Counted from the stretch's first letter, positions 39,687 to 48,858 are shown. The stretch: 64,000 nt of DNA from Streptomyces polyasparticus (GCF_014493765.1 NZ_JACTVJ010000021.1:1-64000), one strand, 5' to 3'. Notes: generated from the sequence alone by a model not told the origin. A program made the numbers and translations.

Positions 39687-41123
39687 TCAGACGCTCTGGA
39701 GTCTCTGCTGCGCGGTGAGACGCTGCTCGAGCTCTGGAAGGAAGTCCCGCACGTACGGGTTGCGTTGCCGACGGCGCAGATCCGTCGCCAGCTGGCTGAG
39801 CAGCGCGGTGCTGCGCGGGGAGCGGACGGTTTCGAGGCGCGCAGCAGCCGTCTCTCCAACCTCACAGGCGTGCTCGAGTTCACCTGATGCACTGTGGCCC
39901 AGAGACAGCCAAGCACCTTCGAATAGGGCGCGGCGCTGACTGGGATCGCCCTTCTCGACGCCGTACGCGCCGGTCTCCAGCAGCGCTCTGCCCTGTCGCA
40001 AGTAGTGGCGGCCCGTGGCGCGGTTGTCCGCCCGCAGCTCCCTGCGGCCGAGGCTGATCAGGGCATAACCCGCCTGGCACTCCAAGTGGTTGGGTGTCAG
40101 GAAGTACATCCAGCGAGGCTCGGCCCCGATGTCCGGACCGTGCTCAACGAGTTCGCGAGCGAGCGCACTCGTACGCTCGAAGTCCCTGCCGCGACCGGCG
40201 GCGGCGTATCCGTAGGCAAGGCGGGAGAGAACCGAGGCGCGGACCGCCGCCGTGCCGCCCTCGCTTGCGCGGTGTGCCGCCTCGCCGAGTGCGACAGCGT
40301 CCGCCGGGTGCTGCCGGGAGGCAGCCTGGAAGGACATGTCGGCGAGGATGTGGGCACACAAGGCACGGTCGTTGACCTGGTGAGCTGCGCGCAGTGCGGT
40401 GACGAAGTAGCGCTGGGCGAGGCCGTGATCGGCGGAGTCGAAGGCCATCCAGCCGGCGAGCTGCCCGATCTCGGCCAGTGCCCGGATCAAGCGTACGGTC
40501 GCGGTGTCGGACAGGCCGCCCTCGTGGAGAAGTAGCCCGACTGACCTGAACTGCGCTCCCACGTAGGGAAGATGGCGAGCTCCACCGTGCTCGTCGTCGA
40601 GCTGCTGCAGCAGCGGCAGGTTCTGCTCCACCTGCGCTACCAGCGGATCGACACCAGTCTCGGTGAGCCCCGGGCTGAACGGGCCTCGCCCCGCCGTGCC
40701 GTCCAAGTACTGCGAGACCACGGCGAGCAGTCCCGAACCCGAGATCGCCAGGAAGCGGCGGCGATCGACCAGTCCGCCGAGCACCCAGTCCTCCACGATG
40801 TGCGCGAGACCCTGGTACGTCCAAGGCTGGTCCATGCTCGCACCCGAGGGCACGAAGGCCACAGAGTCCGAGGCCCTGCCCTCCCACAGCTCGTCGACGG
40901 ACAGCACGCGGCCGAGCTCTTGCGAGAGCACGTACGCCGTCATGGTGGGCAGCGGCGAGCGGGGTACGCGGCCGCCGTCGCGCCAGTGGTACGGGGCCGA
41001 CTCAGCGACCGTGCCTGTGCCGAATACGCGGTTGAGCTTGCGGGCCAGGACCTTGGGGCTCCAGTCGAGTTCGTCGAGGCAGGCGGCGAGAACGGGGTTG
41101 GGTCCTCGGGCCGTCCTCGCCAT
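39687..41123 (-). CDS. TPR-containing transcriptional regulator (XRE-type)
   Basis: In this protein of 478 residues the N-terminus (PNPVLAACLDELDWSPKVLARKLNRVFGTG, YHWRDGGRVP) is an XRE-like DNA-binding domain. The hydrophobic RRRFLAISGSGLLAVVSQYL near 130 resembles the SARP/AfsR-neighbour family linker, and the remainder holds TPR-like helices (ALAEIGQLAGWMAFDSADHGLAQRYFVTALRAAHQ). The ATG at 41123 starts the conserved region; the longer frame is discarded. Such regulators commonly stand beside streptomycete biosynthetic operons. The divergent operon starting at 41325 is the expected target, via the CAACTCGG repeats between them. Confidence 0.85.
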   Translation of the reverse strand: MARTARGPNPVLAACLDELDWSPKVLARKLNRVFGTGTVAESAPYHWRDGGRVPRSPLPTMTAYVLSQELGRVLSVDELWEGRASDSVAFVPSGASMDQPWTYQGLAHIVEDWVLGGLVDRRRFLAISGSGLLAVVSQYLDGTAGRGPFSPGLTETGVDPLVAQVEQNLPLLQQLDDEHGGARHLPYVGAQFRSVGLLLHEGGLSDTATVRLIRALAEIGQLAGWMAFDSADHGLAQRYFVTALRAAHQVNDRALCAHILADMSFQAASRQHPADAVALGEAAHRASEGGTAAVRASVLSRLAYGYAAAGRGRDFERTSALARELVEHGPDIGAEPRWMYFLTPNHLECQAGYALISLGRRELRADNRATGRHYLRQGRALLETGAYGVEKGDPSQRRALFEGAWLSLGHSASGELEHACEVGETAAARLETVRSPRSTALLSQLATDLRRRQRNPYVRDFLPELEQRLTAQQRLQSV

Positions 41124-41209
41124 GCGGCACCCCTCCGTCGCTTCCGGTCGCCGTCGACAGCGGTGTTCACGATTCACCTCCGTTCTTCCCTCCGTCCAGC
41201 CGACCTGAC

Positions 41210-41236
41210 CAACTCGGCTTGAAGTTGACCGAGTTG
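41210..41236. promoter_or_regulatory. Inverted repeat CAACTCGG-N11-CCGAGTTG, putative operator
   Basis: The two 8-base arms (41210-41217, 41229-41236) are exact complements and lie between the divergent regulator and biosynthetic operon. TTGACC is also repeated within it (41225 and 41234). CCAACTCGG occurs again as a tandem repeat at 55629-55655 before the dnd-associated gene. Confidence 0.65.
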
Positions 41237-41324
41237 ACCGCTTACTCGCCTCCCTCCTCGCCTTCAACTCCGGTGTTCTGAGTGGGCAGCCGGCCGCGCC
41301 GGACACGGACGGAGGGAGAGAGTC

Positions 41325-41783
41325 GTGGGAGGGCAACGTGTTCGGCGTTCGGCGCACCTCAGCGTCGGGCTTCCCTTCGACAGCAGCGTCGCCGCGGTGG
41401 CCCGCAAGGAGATCGCGTCGCTGCTCGGAGAAGGCGTCCAGAGCGATGACTCGGTCGTACTTGTCTGCTCGGAGCTGGCGACCAATGCGTACTGCCATGG
41501 CAGCGAGCCCATTCGCCTCAAGGCCCACGTCGAGGTCACGGACGTGGCGGCCGCGGTCGAGATCACGGTGACCGATGGGGGAGCGGCGCCCCGAGCGCGG
41601 GGCAATGCGAACCCTGAGGAGTTCGGGCGGGGTTGGCTCATCGTCTCCGCGCTGGCGGCCCACTCGGCACTCGACGTCGGCGAACGCCGGAGCCGTGCGT
41701 GGTGCCGCCTGTTGCTTCCGACGCATCGAGGGGCCTCGACCCCCGGCTGCCGTGGTCCGAAGGGGTCCGCTGATGACTGCTGA
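41325..41783 (+). CDS. HATPase_c-type ATP-binding regulatory protein (anti-sigma-like)
   Basis: In this protein of 152 residues SVVLVCSELATNAYCHGSEPI is the N-box of the GHKL ATPase fold (E-xxx-N), followed by ITVTDGGAAPRA (G1 box) and GRGWLIVSALA (G2 box). This is the SpoIIAB/RsbW-like kinase fold widespread in Streptomyces. These proteins bind ATP and a protein partner such as a sigma factor or regulator. GTG 41325 is the first good start. It is the first gene of the operon and overlaps the next gene by 11 bases. Confidence 0.85.
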   Translation: MGGQRVRRSAHLSVGLPFDSSVAAVARKEIASLLGEGVQSDDSVVLVCSELATNAYCHGSEPIRLKAHVEVTDVAAAVEITVTDGGAAPRARGNANPEEFGRGWLIVSALAAHSALDVGERRSRAWCRLLLPTHRGASTPGCRGPKGSADDC

Positions 41784-43086
41784 ACCGCGCACCACCACAT
41801 TGATCGGGAGCACGGAGGACTTGGCGCCTCACGACTCGCTGCCAGCCAAGGTCGTCGTCGCTCTGCACGATGGGTTCTACGGAGCCTCGTCCGGTACGGG
41901 CTTCAGCAACCGAGCGATGCTCGAAGTGCTCGCCCGGACGCTCCCACCTGGGCGACTGCTGGTCCTGCCCGCCGAAGCCCCCGGCTGCAGCGGCTCCCGC
42001 GACCGGACGTGGACCCTGCAGACCGAGCGGATGCTCGACAGTGCAGGTGCGGAGATCAGGAGGGTGCCCTTGGCCTGCCCTGATGGCGCCAGCGTCCATG
42101 ACAGCGAGACGCTGTGCCAGGTCGTCGGAGACGTGGTCCGGGAACAGCTCGCCCCCGCGACCCGCTCTCACGTCATAGCGCTGGACACTCCGTTCCTAGG
42201 TATCGCGCCTCACCTCGACGGCTCCGACGCCGGACTGCTTCTCGTGCCGCGCTCGACGACGCTGCTTGCCGATCCGGACAACCACCGCCGTGTTCACTGG
42301 GAACGTGCGGGGCTCACAGCGGCCGTGGACCGGGGTGCTCGCGTCGCGGCCATCTCGCACCACATGCGGTCCCACCTCACGTACTGCTACGGAGTGCCGC
42401 GTACGGCGCTGGTCGACCTGCCCAACGGACTGCTGATACGCGCCACCGCCGCGGAGTCGACCGCGGCCCCCGTCCCACCGCGTGCCCGGGCAGGCTTCCT
42501 GTTCGCCCTGGGGCGAGCAGTGGAGTCCAAGGGTTTCGAGGACCTCCTGCAGGCGCTGGTCCATCTGCGAGAACAAGGCATCCGCGTCCCCCACCTGGTG
42601 CTCGCGGCAACGGCCGATTCACAGGTCCCCACTCCGTACCAGCGCCGTCTGCGCGAGCAGGCGCGGGACAGCGCCCTCGACGTGACGCTGCTCGGCAGGT
42701 TCTCACCGGCGTACCGAGGCTGGATGCACAACCCGGCGCTGCGCGCGGTGGTGGTGCCCTCCCGGGCAGAGCCCTTCGGGCGGATCCCGCTCGAAGCCTT
42801 CGCCGCACGGGCGAGCCCAGTCGTCGCGACACGTGTCGGCGGACTGACGGAGACCGTCGTGGATGGCGAGACGGGATTCACGGCCGAACCGCGCAACCCG
42901 GTCGACCTGGCGAACGCCATCCACCGAGCTCTGCTGATCTCTGCCTGCGAGCGAGAACGGTTTCGGCGGCAGGGCCACGCCCTTCTGGCAAGCCGGCACG
43001 ACTACGGCGTGACCATCCGCGCGTACCTGCGCGAGCACATCCCATGGGCGCTGGAGACCGATGTCGCGACGAGGAGGCCATTCTGA
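41773..43086 (+). CDS. Glycosyltransferase, GT4-type
   Basis: In this protein of 437 residues the C-terminal Rossmann half has the GT4 hallmarks FALGRAVESKGFEDLLQAL, VTLLGRFSPAYRGWMHNPALRAVVVPSRAEPFGRIPLEAFA (ExFGxxxxE, the EX7E catalytic motif), and TRVGGLTETVVDGETGF. It transfers a sugar from an NDP-sugar with retention of configuration, acceptor unknown. ATG 41773 lies within the end of the HATPase gene. The next gene starts one base into its stop (TGATG), so the two are coupled. Confidence 0.9.
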   Translation: MTAEPRTTTLIGSTEDLAPHDSLPAKVVVALHDGFYGASSGTGFSNRAMLEVLARTLPPGRLLVLPAEAPGCSGSRDRTWTLQTERMLDSAGAEIRRVPLACPDGASVHDSETLCQVVGDVVREQLAPATRSHVIALDTPFLGIAPHLDGSDAGLLLVPRSTTLLADPDNHRRVHWERAGLTAAVDRGARVAAISHHMRSHLTYCYGVPRTALVDLPNGLLIRATAAESTAAPVPPRARAGFLFALGRAVESKGFEDLLQALVHLREQGIRVPHLVLAATADSQVPTPYQRRLREQARDSALDVTLLGRFSPAYRGWMHNPALRAVVVPSRAEPFGRIPLEAFAARASPVVATRVGGLTETVVDGETGFTAEPRNPVDLANAIHRALLISACERERFRRQGHALLASRHDYGVTIRAYLREHIPWALETDVATRRPF

Positions 43087-44075
43087 TGACGACGGTGATG
43101 ATCAGTCTCAACTCTCCCTACGACTTCTGGCAGTTCGGGGAGTGGCACCTGAAGTTGCTGGTCGCTGATTTTCCTGAGGTCACCTTCGAGCTGGTAGCTG
43201 ACGTCGATGCCCCAGGTCGTGTCCCCGAGGCTGACGTCTACTTCGGATGGTCCTTCTCCGCGGAGTGGCTGGCGCAGGCGTCCCGCCTCCGCTGGGTGGC
43301 CTCACCGGCAGCGGGCGTCGACCATCTGCCTGTCGACCGTCTCATGGAAGCACGCGTTGGCTTGACGCGCGGCTACGGCTATCACGGGCGGCCGATGGCC
43401 GAGCACGCACTCGGTCTGCTGCTCGGCTTCTCCCGCGGGCTGTTCCTGAGTCAGCGTCTCCAAGCACGGGCTCCGTGGTGGAAGGACCAGCTCGCCGATG
43501 CGTTCTTCGACCTCCACGGCCAGACCCTCACGATCGTCGGCTGCGGGTCCGTCGGTACCCAACTGGCGATTGCCGCACAGGCACTGGGAATGCACGTCAT
43601 CGGTGTACGCCGTCAGGCACACCGCACTGACGGCATCGGCATCGAGTGGAAACCGGCATCCCGCGTGGACGAGGCCCTCGCGCGCTCGAAGGTCGTCGTC
43701 AACCTGCTCCCCGCGACCACGGAGACGACCGGCTTCTTCAGCGCGACGACCTTCGACGCGTGCCAGCGCGGCGCCGTCTTCCTCAACCTCGGCCGGGCCA
43801 GCACTGTCGACCACACCGCACTCATCGCGGCCCTCGACTCGGGACGGCTGAGCGGCGCCGGACTCGACGTACATCCGACGAAGCCGCCAGCTCCGGACGA
43901 TCCGTTGCGCCGCCACCCCCGAGTCGTACTGACCCCGAAGACCGCCACGTTCAGCCGGACCTACATGGACCGGGCCGTCGCGTTCTTCCACGACAACCTC
44001 CACCTCTACCTGGCCGACCGACCGCTGAACGGCACGGTCGTCCCTCTCCCTGACGGAGGCACTCATGCCCGCTGA
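43086..44075 (+). CDS. D-2-hydroxyacid-dehydrogenase-like protein with altered active site
   Basis: In this protein of 329 residues the NAD-binding motif is TIVGCGSVGTQLAIAAQALG, followed by VVNLLPATTET and NLGRASTVDHTALIAALDSGRLSGAGLDV, typical of the D-2-hydroxyacid dehydrogenase family, with the substrate Arg in LGRAS retained. The usual Glu (DVFExEPL) is replaced by DVHPTKPP and the catalytic His (TPHxA) by Lys in LTPKTATFS. It may reduce an unusual keto acid or act on another carbonyl compound. It overlaps the radical SAM gene by 11 bases. Confidence 0.85.
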   Translation: MTTVMISLNSPYDFWQFGEWHLKLLVADFPEVTFELVADVDAPGRVPEADVYFGWSFSAEWLAQASRLRWVASPAAGVDHLPVDRLMEARVGLTRGYGYHGRPMAEHALGLLLGFSRGLFLSQRLQARAPWWKDQLADAFFDLHGQTLTIVGCGSVGTQLAIAAQALGMHVIGVRRQAHRTDGIGIEWKPASRVDEALARSKVVVNLLPATTETTGFFSATTFDACQRGAVFLNLGRASTVDHTALIAALDSGRLSGAGLDVHPTKPPAPDDPLRRHPRVVLTPKTATFSRTYMDRAVAFFHDNLHLYLADRPLNGTVVPLPDGGTHAR

Positions 44076-45189
44076 TCCGCAGGCCCACGAGCCCCGAGAC
44101 GACCTGCTGCGCGCCTTCGCGGAGACCGGCCGCAACCACCCCTACCTCGCAAGCACGCTGAACTCCCTCTGCAACCTCGACTGCACCTTCTGCAAGCCGC
44201 GCTGCATGCCCGACTACGGCCACAAGGACCGCCCCCTGCAGGCCGACGACTACGCGGCGATAGCGGGGGAGGCCGGTCGCTGGAACATCCACAAAGCGCA
44301 CTGCTCGGGCGGAGAACCGACGCTGCGCGGCGACATCCTCGACGTTGTGGCCGCCTTCGCTGATGGCCTCGGGGCTGGCGCCGCGATCGGCATGACGACC
44401 CATGGCAACCTGCGTCGCGGACTGTCTGTCGAGAAGCTGTACGGGGCTGGTCTGACATACCTGAACGTCAGCCTGCACAGCCTCGACCCCACCCGCTCCC
44501 GGCAGATCATGGGCGGTGGAGATCCCCGAGTCGCTCTCGCCACGATTGACGCCGCGCTCGCCCTCGGCATGCAGGTCAAGGTCAACTGTGTTCTCCAGCG
44601 TTCGTATCTGCAGGACGCCTTCGCCGTCGCCGAGCTCGCCAAGCAACGCCCCATCGCCGTACGCCTCATTGAGTTGCAGCGGATCGGACCCGCAGAAGCC
44701 CTGTTCCCGCGGGAGTTCATCCCGGAGGCGGAGGTACGAGACCACCTCGCCGACTGGTTCGACGCGGCCGGTGAGATCCCGCGTACGGAGCTCGGCGTAC
44801 GCAGTCCGGGGCGCTACCTCCAGCCGCCAGGCTGGGCCGGCTCGATCGGCTTCATCAGCAACTCCAGCTGCGCCACCTGCTCCGACGCCAACCGCATCAA
44901 GATCACACCAACTGGCGTCGCTCGGCCGTGCATCCTGCACAACCGCGACATCGAGCTGAAGCCGCACATCACCGAAGGCACGCTGGCCGACGCCTTCGCT
45001 CACCTCTTCCGGTCCATGCTCGCCCGCGACCGCAACGAGGCGTGGAACGGCTACCACTACGTCGACTACGACCTGCGCTGGGACCGTATGGACCGCCCCA
45101 AGGGAGTGCCGGTTCTTCCGCTGCTCCCCGTGGCCAGCGGCACCGGAGGCGGCTGCGCGCTGCGGGCGGCGCGAGGGGAGGGGCAGTGA
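44065..45189 (+). CDS. MoaA-like radical SAM enzyme with second Fe-S cluster
   Basis: This protein of 374 residues has CNLDCTFC (Cys36, 40, 43), the radical SAM cluster, followed by HCSGGEPTLRGD. The C-terminal region CATCSDANRIKITPTGVARPCI matches the MoaA C-terminal cysteine cluster that binds a substrate-contacting 4Fe-4S. MoaA rearranges GTP in molybdopterin synthesis, but here no moa genes are nearby and the rest of the operon makes sugars and carbamates. It is therefore more likely a pathway enzyme on a nucleotide-type substrate. GTGA overlap couples it with the next gene. Confidence 0.88.
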   Translation: MPADPQAHEPRDDLLRAFAETGRNHPYLASTLNSLCNLDCTFCKPRCMPDYGHKDRPLQADDYAAIAGEAGRWNIHKAHCSGGEPTLRGDILDVVAAFADGLGAGAAIGMTTHGNLRRGLSVEKLYGAGLTYLNVSLHSLDPTRSRQIMGGGDPRVALATIDAALALGMQVKVNCVLQRSYLQDAFAVAELAKQRPIAVRLIELQRIGPAEALFPREFIPEAEVRDHLADWFDAAGEIPRTELGVRSPGRYLQPPGWAGSIGFISNSSCATCSDANRIKITPTGVARPCILHNRDIELKPHITEGTLADAFAHLFRSMLARDRNEAWNGYHYVDYDLRWDRMDRPKGVPVLPLLPVASGTGGGCALRAARGEGQ

Positions 45190-46286
45190 CCACAGCTCAG
45201 GCGCTTCCGTCGTACACGCGACTCACGGCGGACTACGAACGCCACTTGACTCTGCACGGTGTGACCGCCTCGATGCTCACCCACAAGTGGCAACCGGGGG
45301 ACCTGATCGCTCCGCGCTCCGACGTCGACGTACGCGTCATCGTCAATCAGGCGCCGGACTCCTGGTGGGACTGGAATCATGCCGTCGGTCTCGCCCACAC
45401 CCAGGCCGTCGCGCAGCACGTCCTCAATCGAAGGTTCCTGGAACACCCGCCCGGCTTCGCCTTCACCACAACGGAGTTGGAACGCCACCGGGTCTCCCCG
45501 CCCGAGATCGCGACCTGGAGCCTGATCGCCGGCAACGCGGCACTGCTCCGTCGCTGGAAATCGCATGCGCAGACGATGCCGTGGAGCCAGGAGGACGAGC
45601 GGTTCTACCGCGGGATCCTCGGCTCCCGCGCGGGTGGCATGTACCAGCTGGCCAAGGACAGCATCGACAACGTCCACCACGACGTCGAGGGATACCGCGG
45701 CCACTGCGTCACCTGGCACTACGTCGCGCCGTGCTGGTTCGCGGCTGCTTCGCTCGCGACGCGTACCCGATGTCCGGGCAAGTCCGCGGCCCTCGCGCAG
45801 TGGCACCCCGGCGAACTCGAAGCGCATGCCGAGAAGTTCCTGCGGTACGGAATGTCGGGCAGCGCTCCAGGAATCGCGCCCGAGGAGCTTCTGAACGAAG
45901 CGCACGACGCCGTAGAAGCGCTGATCCGTCGCGTACCGAAGCCCCGAGCGGTGCAAGAACCGGACGAGGCGGATGCAATCGCCTGGACGATGACCGCCGG
46001 AATGCTGCGCGTACGCGTCGCACGCTGGCTCTACTACCTCGACCCGCCTCCCGGAACCGCCACCAGCTACCTCGTCGCTCGCGAGGAGAAGGAACTCATG
46101 GCGGCGAAGGCGATGCTTGTCCGTCTCGCCGACCGGCTGACTGGGCCCGAAGGGCGGCTTGCGGCCGCCATGGCCGCACTGATCCAAGCCGGACCGACGA
46201 CCCCAGCAGCTCTGCGACGCCATCTCCACGACTGGCACCGTCACCGCGCTCTGGTCGAGGACTTCTTCTCCGCCCACTCCGTATGA
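45186..46286 (+). CDS. Putative nucleotidyltransferase-fold protein
   Basis: This protein of 366 residues contains GDLIAPRSDVDVRVIV at ~38-53, similar to the nucleotidyltransferase-fold motif (G-S-x8-13-DxD). Helical sequence follows (WNHAVGLAHTQAVAQHVL, SLIAGNAALLRRWKSHAQT), with CPGKSAALAQWHPGELE and a long C-terminal helical region. It is flanked on both sides by radical SAM genes with 4-base overlaps (GTGA, ATGA), so all three are probably made together. No known family could be named with certainty; a nucleotidyl- or adenylyl-transfer step is the best guess. Confidence 0.5.
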   Translation: MTTAQALPSYTRLTADYERHLTLHGVTASMLTHKWQPGDLIAPRSDVDVRVIVNQAPDSWWDWNHAVGLAHTQAVAQHVLNRRFLEHPPGFAFTTTELERHRVSPPEIATWSLIAGNAALLRRWKSHAQTMPWSQEDERFYRGILGSRAGGMYQLAKDSIDNVHHDVEGYRGHCVTWHYVAPCWFAAASLATRTRCPGKSAALAQWHPGELEAHAEKFLRYGMSGSAPGIAPEELLNEAHDAVEALIRRVPKPRAVQEPDEADAIAWTMTAGMLRVRVARWLYYLDPPPGTATSYLVAREEKELMAAKAMLVRLADRLTGPEGRLAAAMAALIQAGPTTPAALRRHLHDWHRHRALVEDFFSAHSV

Positions 46287-47116
46287 CCAGGGAGCTTCTC
46301 GTGCAGCTCAACACCCCACAGGTTCAGACCCTGCAGGCCAGGACGCTCAAGACCGCGAAAATCAAGATCACCACGAAGTGCAACCGCTCCTGCGACTTCT
46401 GCATCTTTGCCGAAGGCGGCCAGGGCGTGAACATGCCGCTGGAGACCTTCCGCACCGTCCTGGACAAGCTGGCGCAACTCCCGTTCCAGCAGCTCCATAT
46501 CAATGGCGGCGAGCCAACCGTCCACCGCGATTTCGCCGAGCTGAGCCGACTCGCCCACGAGCGGTTCCCGGATCGCGTCCGCGTCCTCGGCACCAACGCG
46601 ATCACCCTCGCCCGCAACACCCGTCTCCTCGAAGCGAGCCTCGCTCACTACGACCAGGTGCTCATCGGCAGCGACGACGAACACGAGAACTACGACGAGG
46701 TCGCCGCCGTCGTCCCCACCCTCCGCGCCGCCGGCCGCACGGTCGTCGTCAACAGCGTCCTCGAGGCGACCGACCCCAAACACCTGGCCAGGCTCGCGGA
46801 TCTCTGCGAAGAGAACGGCGCGATCCACGTCACCAACAATGTCCACCACATCGACGTAGGACAGCCGAAAAACGTCCTCGGCGGCCTGTGCGACCGCTAC
46901 CTCGACCAGCACCTCATGATCGAGGTAGACGGCGACTGCTACCGCTGCTTCAACGCGATGGCCAAGTACGACAGCGAGTTCAGCCTCTGGGACGCCGACT
47001 TCGCGGAGAAGGTCTTCGCTCCGCGCGCGCAGCACTACAAGTTCTGCCTCAAGTGCCACGAGTACCGCGACTCCGGCGAGCCGGTCCTTCCCGCTCGCCT
47101 ATCTCCCGCCCTCTGA
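46283..47116 (+). CDS. Radical SAM enzyme with C-terminal cysteine pair motifs
   Basis: In this protein of 277 residues CNRSCDFCIF (Cys33, 37, 40) is the radical SAM cluster; LHINGGEPTVHRDF is the GGEP motif. Near the C-terminus are CYRCFNAM and FCLKCHEYRD, pairs of cysteines that could bind an auxiliary cluster, related to SPASM-like ends but shorter. It overlaps the putative nucleotidyltransferase as ATGA. Substrate unknown. Two different radical SAM enzymes in one operon suggest a chemically demanding backbone modification. Confidence 0.85.
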   Translation: MTRELLVQLNTPQVQTLQARTLKTAKIKITTKCNRSCDFCIFAEGGQGVNMPLETFRTVLDKLAQLPFQQLHINGGEPTVHRDFAELSRLAHERFPDRVRVLGTNAITLARNTRLLEASLAHYDQVLIGSDDEHENYDEVAAVVPTLRAAGRTVVVNSVLEATDPKHLARLADLCEENGAIHVTNNVHHIDVGQPKNVLGGLCDRYLDQHLMIEVDGDCYRCFNAMAKYDSEFSLWDADFAEKVFAPRAQHYKFCLKCHEYRDSGEPVLPARLSPAL

Positions 47117-47130
47117 CCTTGGAGCGCTCC

Positions 47131-48858
47131 ATGCCCGCAGTGCTCGGCCTGAACTTCCACCACGACACATCCGCCTGCCTCATCGTCGACGGCCGCATCT
47201 ACGCCGCAGAGGAGGAACGCTGGACCGGCATCAAGCACAACCGCGCCAAGCGCGCTGGTCTCCTCACCCCGCCTACCGGGTCCCTCGCCTGGTGTCTGCA
47301 AGCCGCTGGCCTCACCCCGTACGACATCGACGAGGTCTGGACGCCGGCCATGCGCCCCAACCCGGCTGCGGGTGCCTGGATGTCGACCGAGCGGGCGGAG
47401 CTCGCCGCGATGCTCCCGTCTCCGCTCGCCGACCGCCTCAGACTCATCTCGCACCACACCGCTCACGTCCTCGCCGGGTACCTCTTGTCCGGAGAGGACC
47501 ACGCGGCCGGACTTGTCATAGACGCCGGGGGCTCCGCCCTGGGCGCTGACATCGGCGTAGGCCGCGAACGCATCAGCGGATACGACCTGCACCCCGACCG
47601 CATCGACCGCGTCCACCAGGCCCAGCCGACCCTCGGCCCAAGCCCCATGGGCCCGCGCCGTTCCCACCCGTCCCTGGGGCACCTCTACCGCAACATGGCC
47701 ATGCGCGTGATCCCGCCGGGCGACGAGCCGGAGGGCAGCATGATGGCCCTCGCGGCACTCGGCGATCCTGACCGCCACTACAAGGAGCTGCGTGACCTCC
47801 TCGTCCTCGGCGACAACGGGTTTGTGCACGTCGAGTCACCATGGGGCACGTACGACACCGACACCCCTCTCTCGCTGGACGGGGTGTTCTGGACGGCGGC
47901 CACCGCCGCGGACAAGTCGCTTGAGATGCGGGCCGATCTGGCCGCCTCGGCCCAGCGAGTCTTCGGTGAGGCGGTCGTCCACGTCGCCACACACCTACGC
48001 CGCCTGACCGGAGCGGGCACGCTGGTCTTCTCGGGCGGCTGCGCCCTGAACTCCCATCTCAACGGCACCCTCGCCGAGCGTTCCGGGTTCGACCGTCTCT
48101 TCGTCGCGCCTGCACCGCACGATGCCGGTACTGCGGTGGGCGCGGCGCTCTTCGCCTGGCACTACGTACTCGGGCAGCCACGACTGCCCGTACCCGACGG
48201 CGCGAGCTGGGGACCCGCCCCGGGGCCGATTCCCGTCGGCGACGTAGGACGTGGGTACCGGATGATCGGTGGCCTCGGCGACCGCTTGCCGTCTATGGCC
48301 GCCCGGCTTCTCGCCGACCATCGCATCGTCGGCTGGGTCCAGGGCGGCCTGGAGTTCGGCCCGCGGGCACTCGGCCACCGTTCGGTCCTGGCGCACCCGG
48401 GCCGACTTGAGACGCGTGATCGCCTCAACGCACTGAAACGACGGGCTTCGTACCGCCCCTTTGCCCCAGTAGCTCTGGCGGAGGAGGCATCGAAGTGGTT
48501 CGTCGGCGAAGGCGATCCCTTCATGAACCGCGTGGTGAAAGTCCGCGCCTGCAAGGCGGACCGCGTACCCGGGATCGTCCATCACGACGGCACGGCCAGG
48601 CTCCAGACCGTCGGTCCTCAACCCGGCAGCCTGCGCGCGCTTCTGGAGGAGTTCCAGCAGCGCACCGAACTCCCAGTACTGATCAACACCTCGCTGAACT
48701 TCAAGGGCACCCCCATCCTGCGTACGGCCGACCAAGCGGTTCGCGCAGCCGTCGAACTGGGCCTGGACGCCGCGGCCATCGGAGACGCACTCCTCATCGC
48801 GCCGCACGTGGAGCCCAGCATGCGTGACTCACTCACCGCACAGGAGGTGCCCCAGTGA
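47131..48858 (+). CDS. NodU/CmcH/TobZ-type O-carbamoyltransferase
   Basis: This protein of 575 residues has a N-terminal HHDTSACLIVDGRIYAAEEERWTGIKHN and HHTAHVLAGYLLSGEDHA with conserved histidines, and C-terminal FSGGCALNSHLNG, FGPRALGHRSVLAHP and KRRASYRPFAPV. These are hallmarks of carbamoyltransferases that attach a carbamoyl group from carbamoyl phosphate through an adenylate to a hydroxyl of a sugar or antibiotic. Full family length. The start at 47131 is 14 bases past the previous stop with TTGGAG upstream. The end overlaps the HD gene start by four bases. Confidence 0.92.
   Translation: MPAVLGLNFHHDTSACLIVDGRIYAAEEERWTGIKHNRAKRAGLLTPPTGSLAWCLQAAGLTPYDIDEVWTPAMRPNPAAGAWMSTERAELAAMLPSPLADRLRLISHHTAHVLAGYLLSGEDHAAGLVIDAGGSALGADIGVGRERISGYDLHPDRIDRVHQAQPTLGPSPMGPRRSHPSLGHLYRNMAMRVIPPGDEPEGSMMALAALGDPDRHYKELRDLLVLGDNGFVHVESPWGTYDTDTPLSLDGVFWTAATAADKSLEMRADLAASAQRVFGEAVVHVATHLRRLTGAGTLVFSGGCALNSHLNGTLAERSGFDRLFVAPAPHDAGTAVGAALFAWHYVLGQPRLPVPDGASWGPAPGPIPVGDVGRGYRMIGGLGDRLPSMAARLLADHRIVGWVQGGLEFGPRALGHRSVLAHPGRLETRDRLNALKRRASYRPFAPVALAEEASKWFVGEGDPFMNRVVKVRACKADRVPGIVHHDGTARLQTVGPQPGSLRALLEEFQQRTELPVLINTSLNFKGTPILRTADQAVRAAVELGLDAAAIGDALLIAPHVEPSMRDSLTAQEVPQ

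Noticed and set aside
39687-41813. A 708-residue frame extending the TPR regulator upstream
   Set aside because: The extra 230 residues lie over the divergent HATPase gene and the operator region and are low-complexity; the real start is at 41123.
44065-45189. Reading the radical SAM gene as moaA of molybdenum cofactor synthesis
   Set aside because: No other moa, moe or mog genes are present and its operon partners are glycosyl- and carbamoyltransferases.
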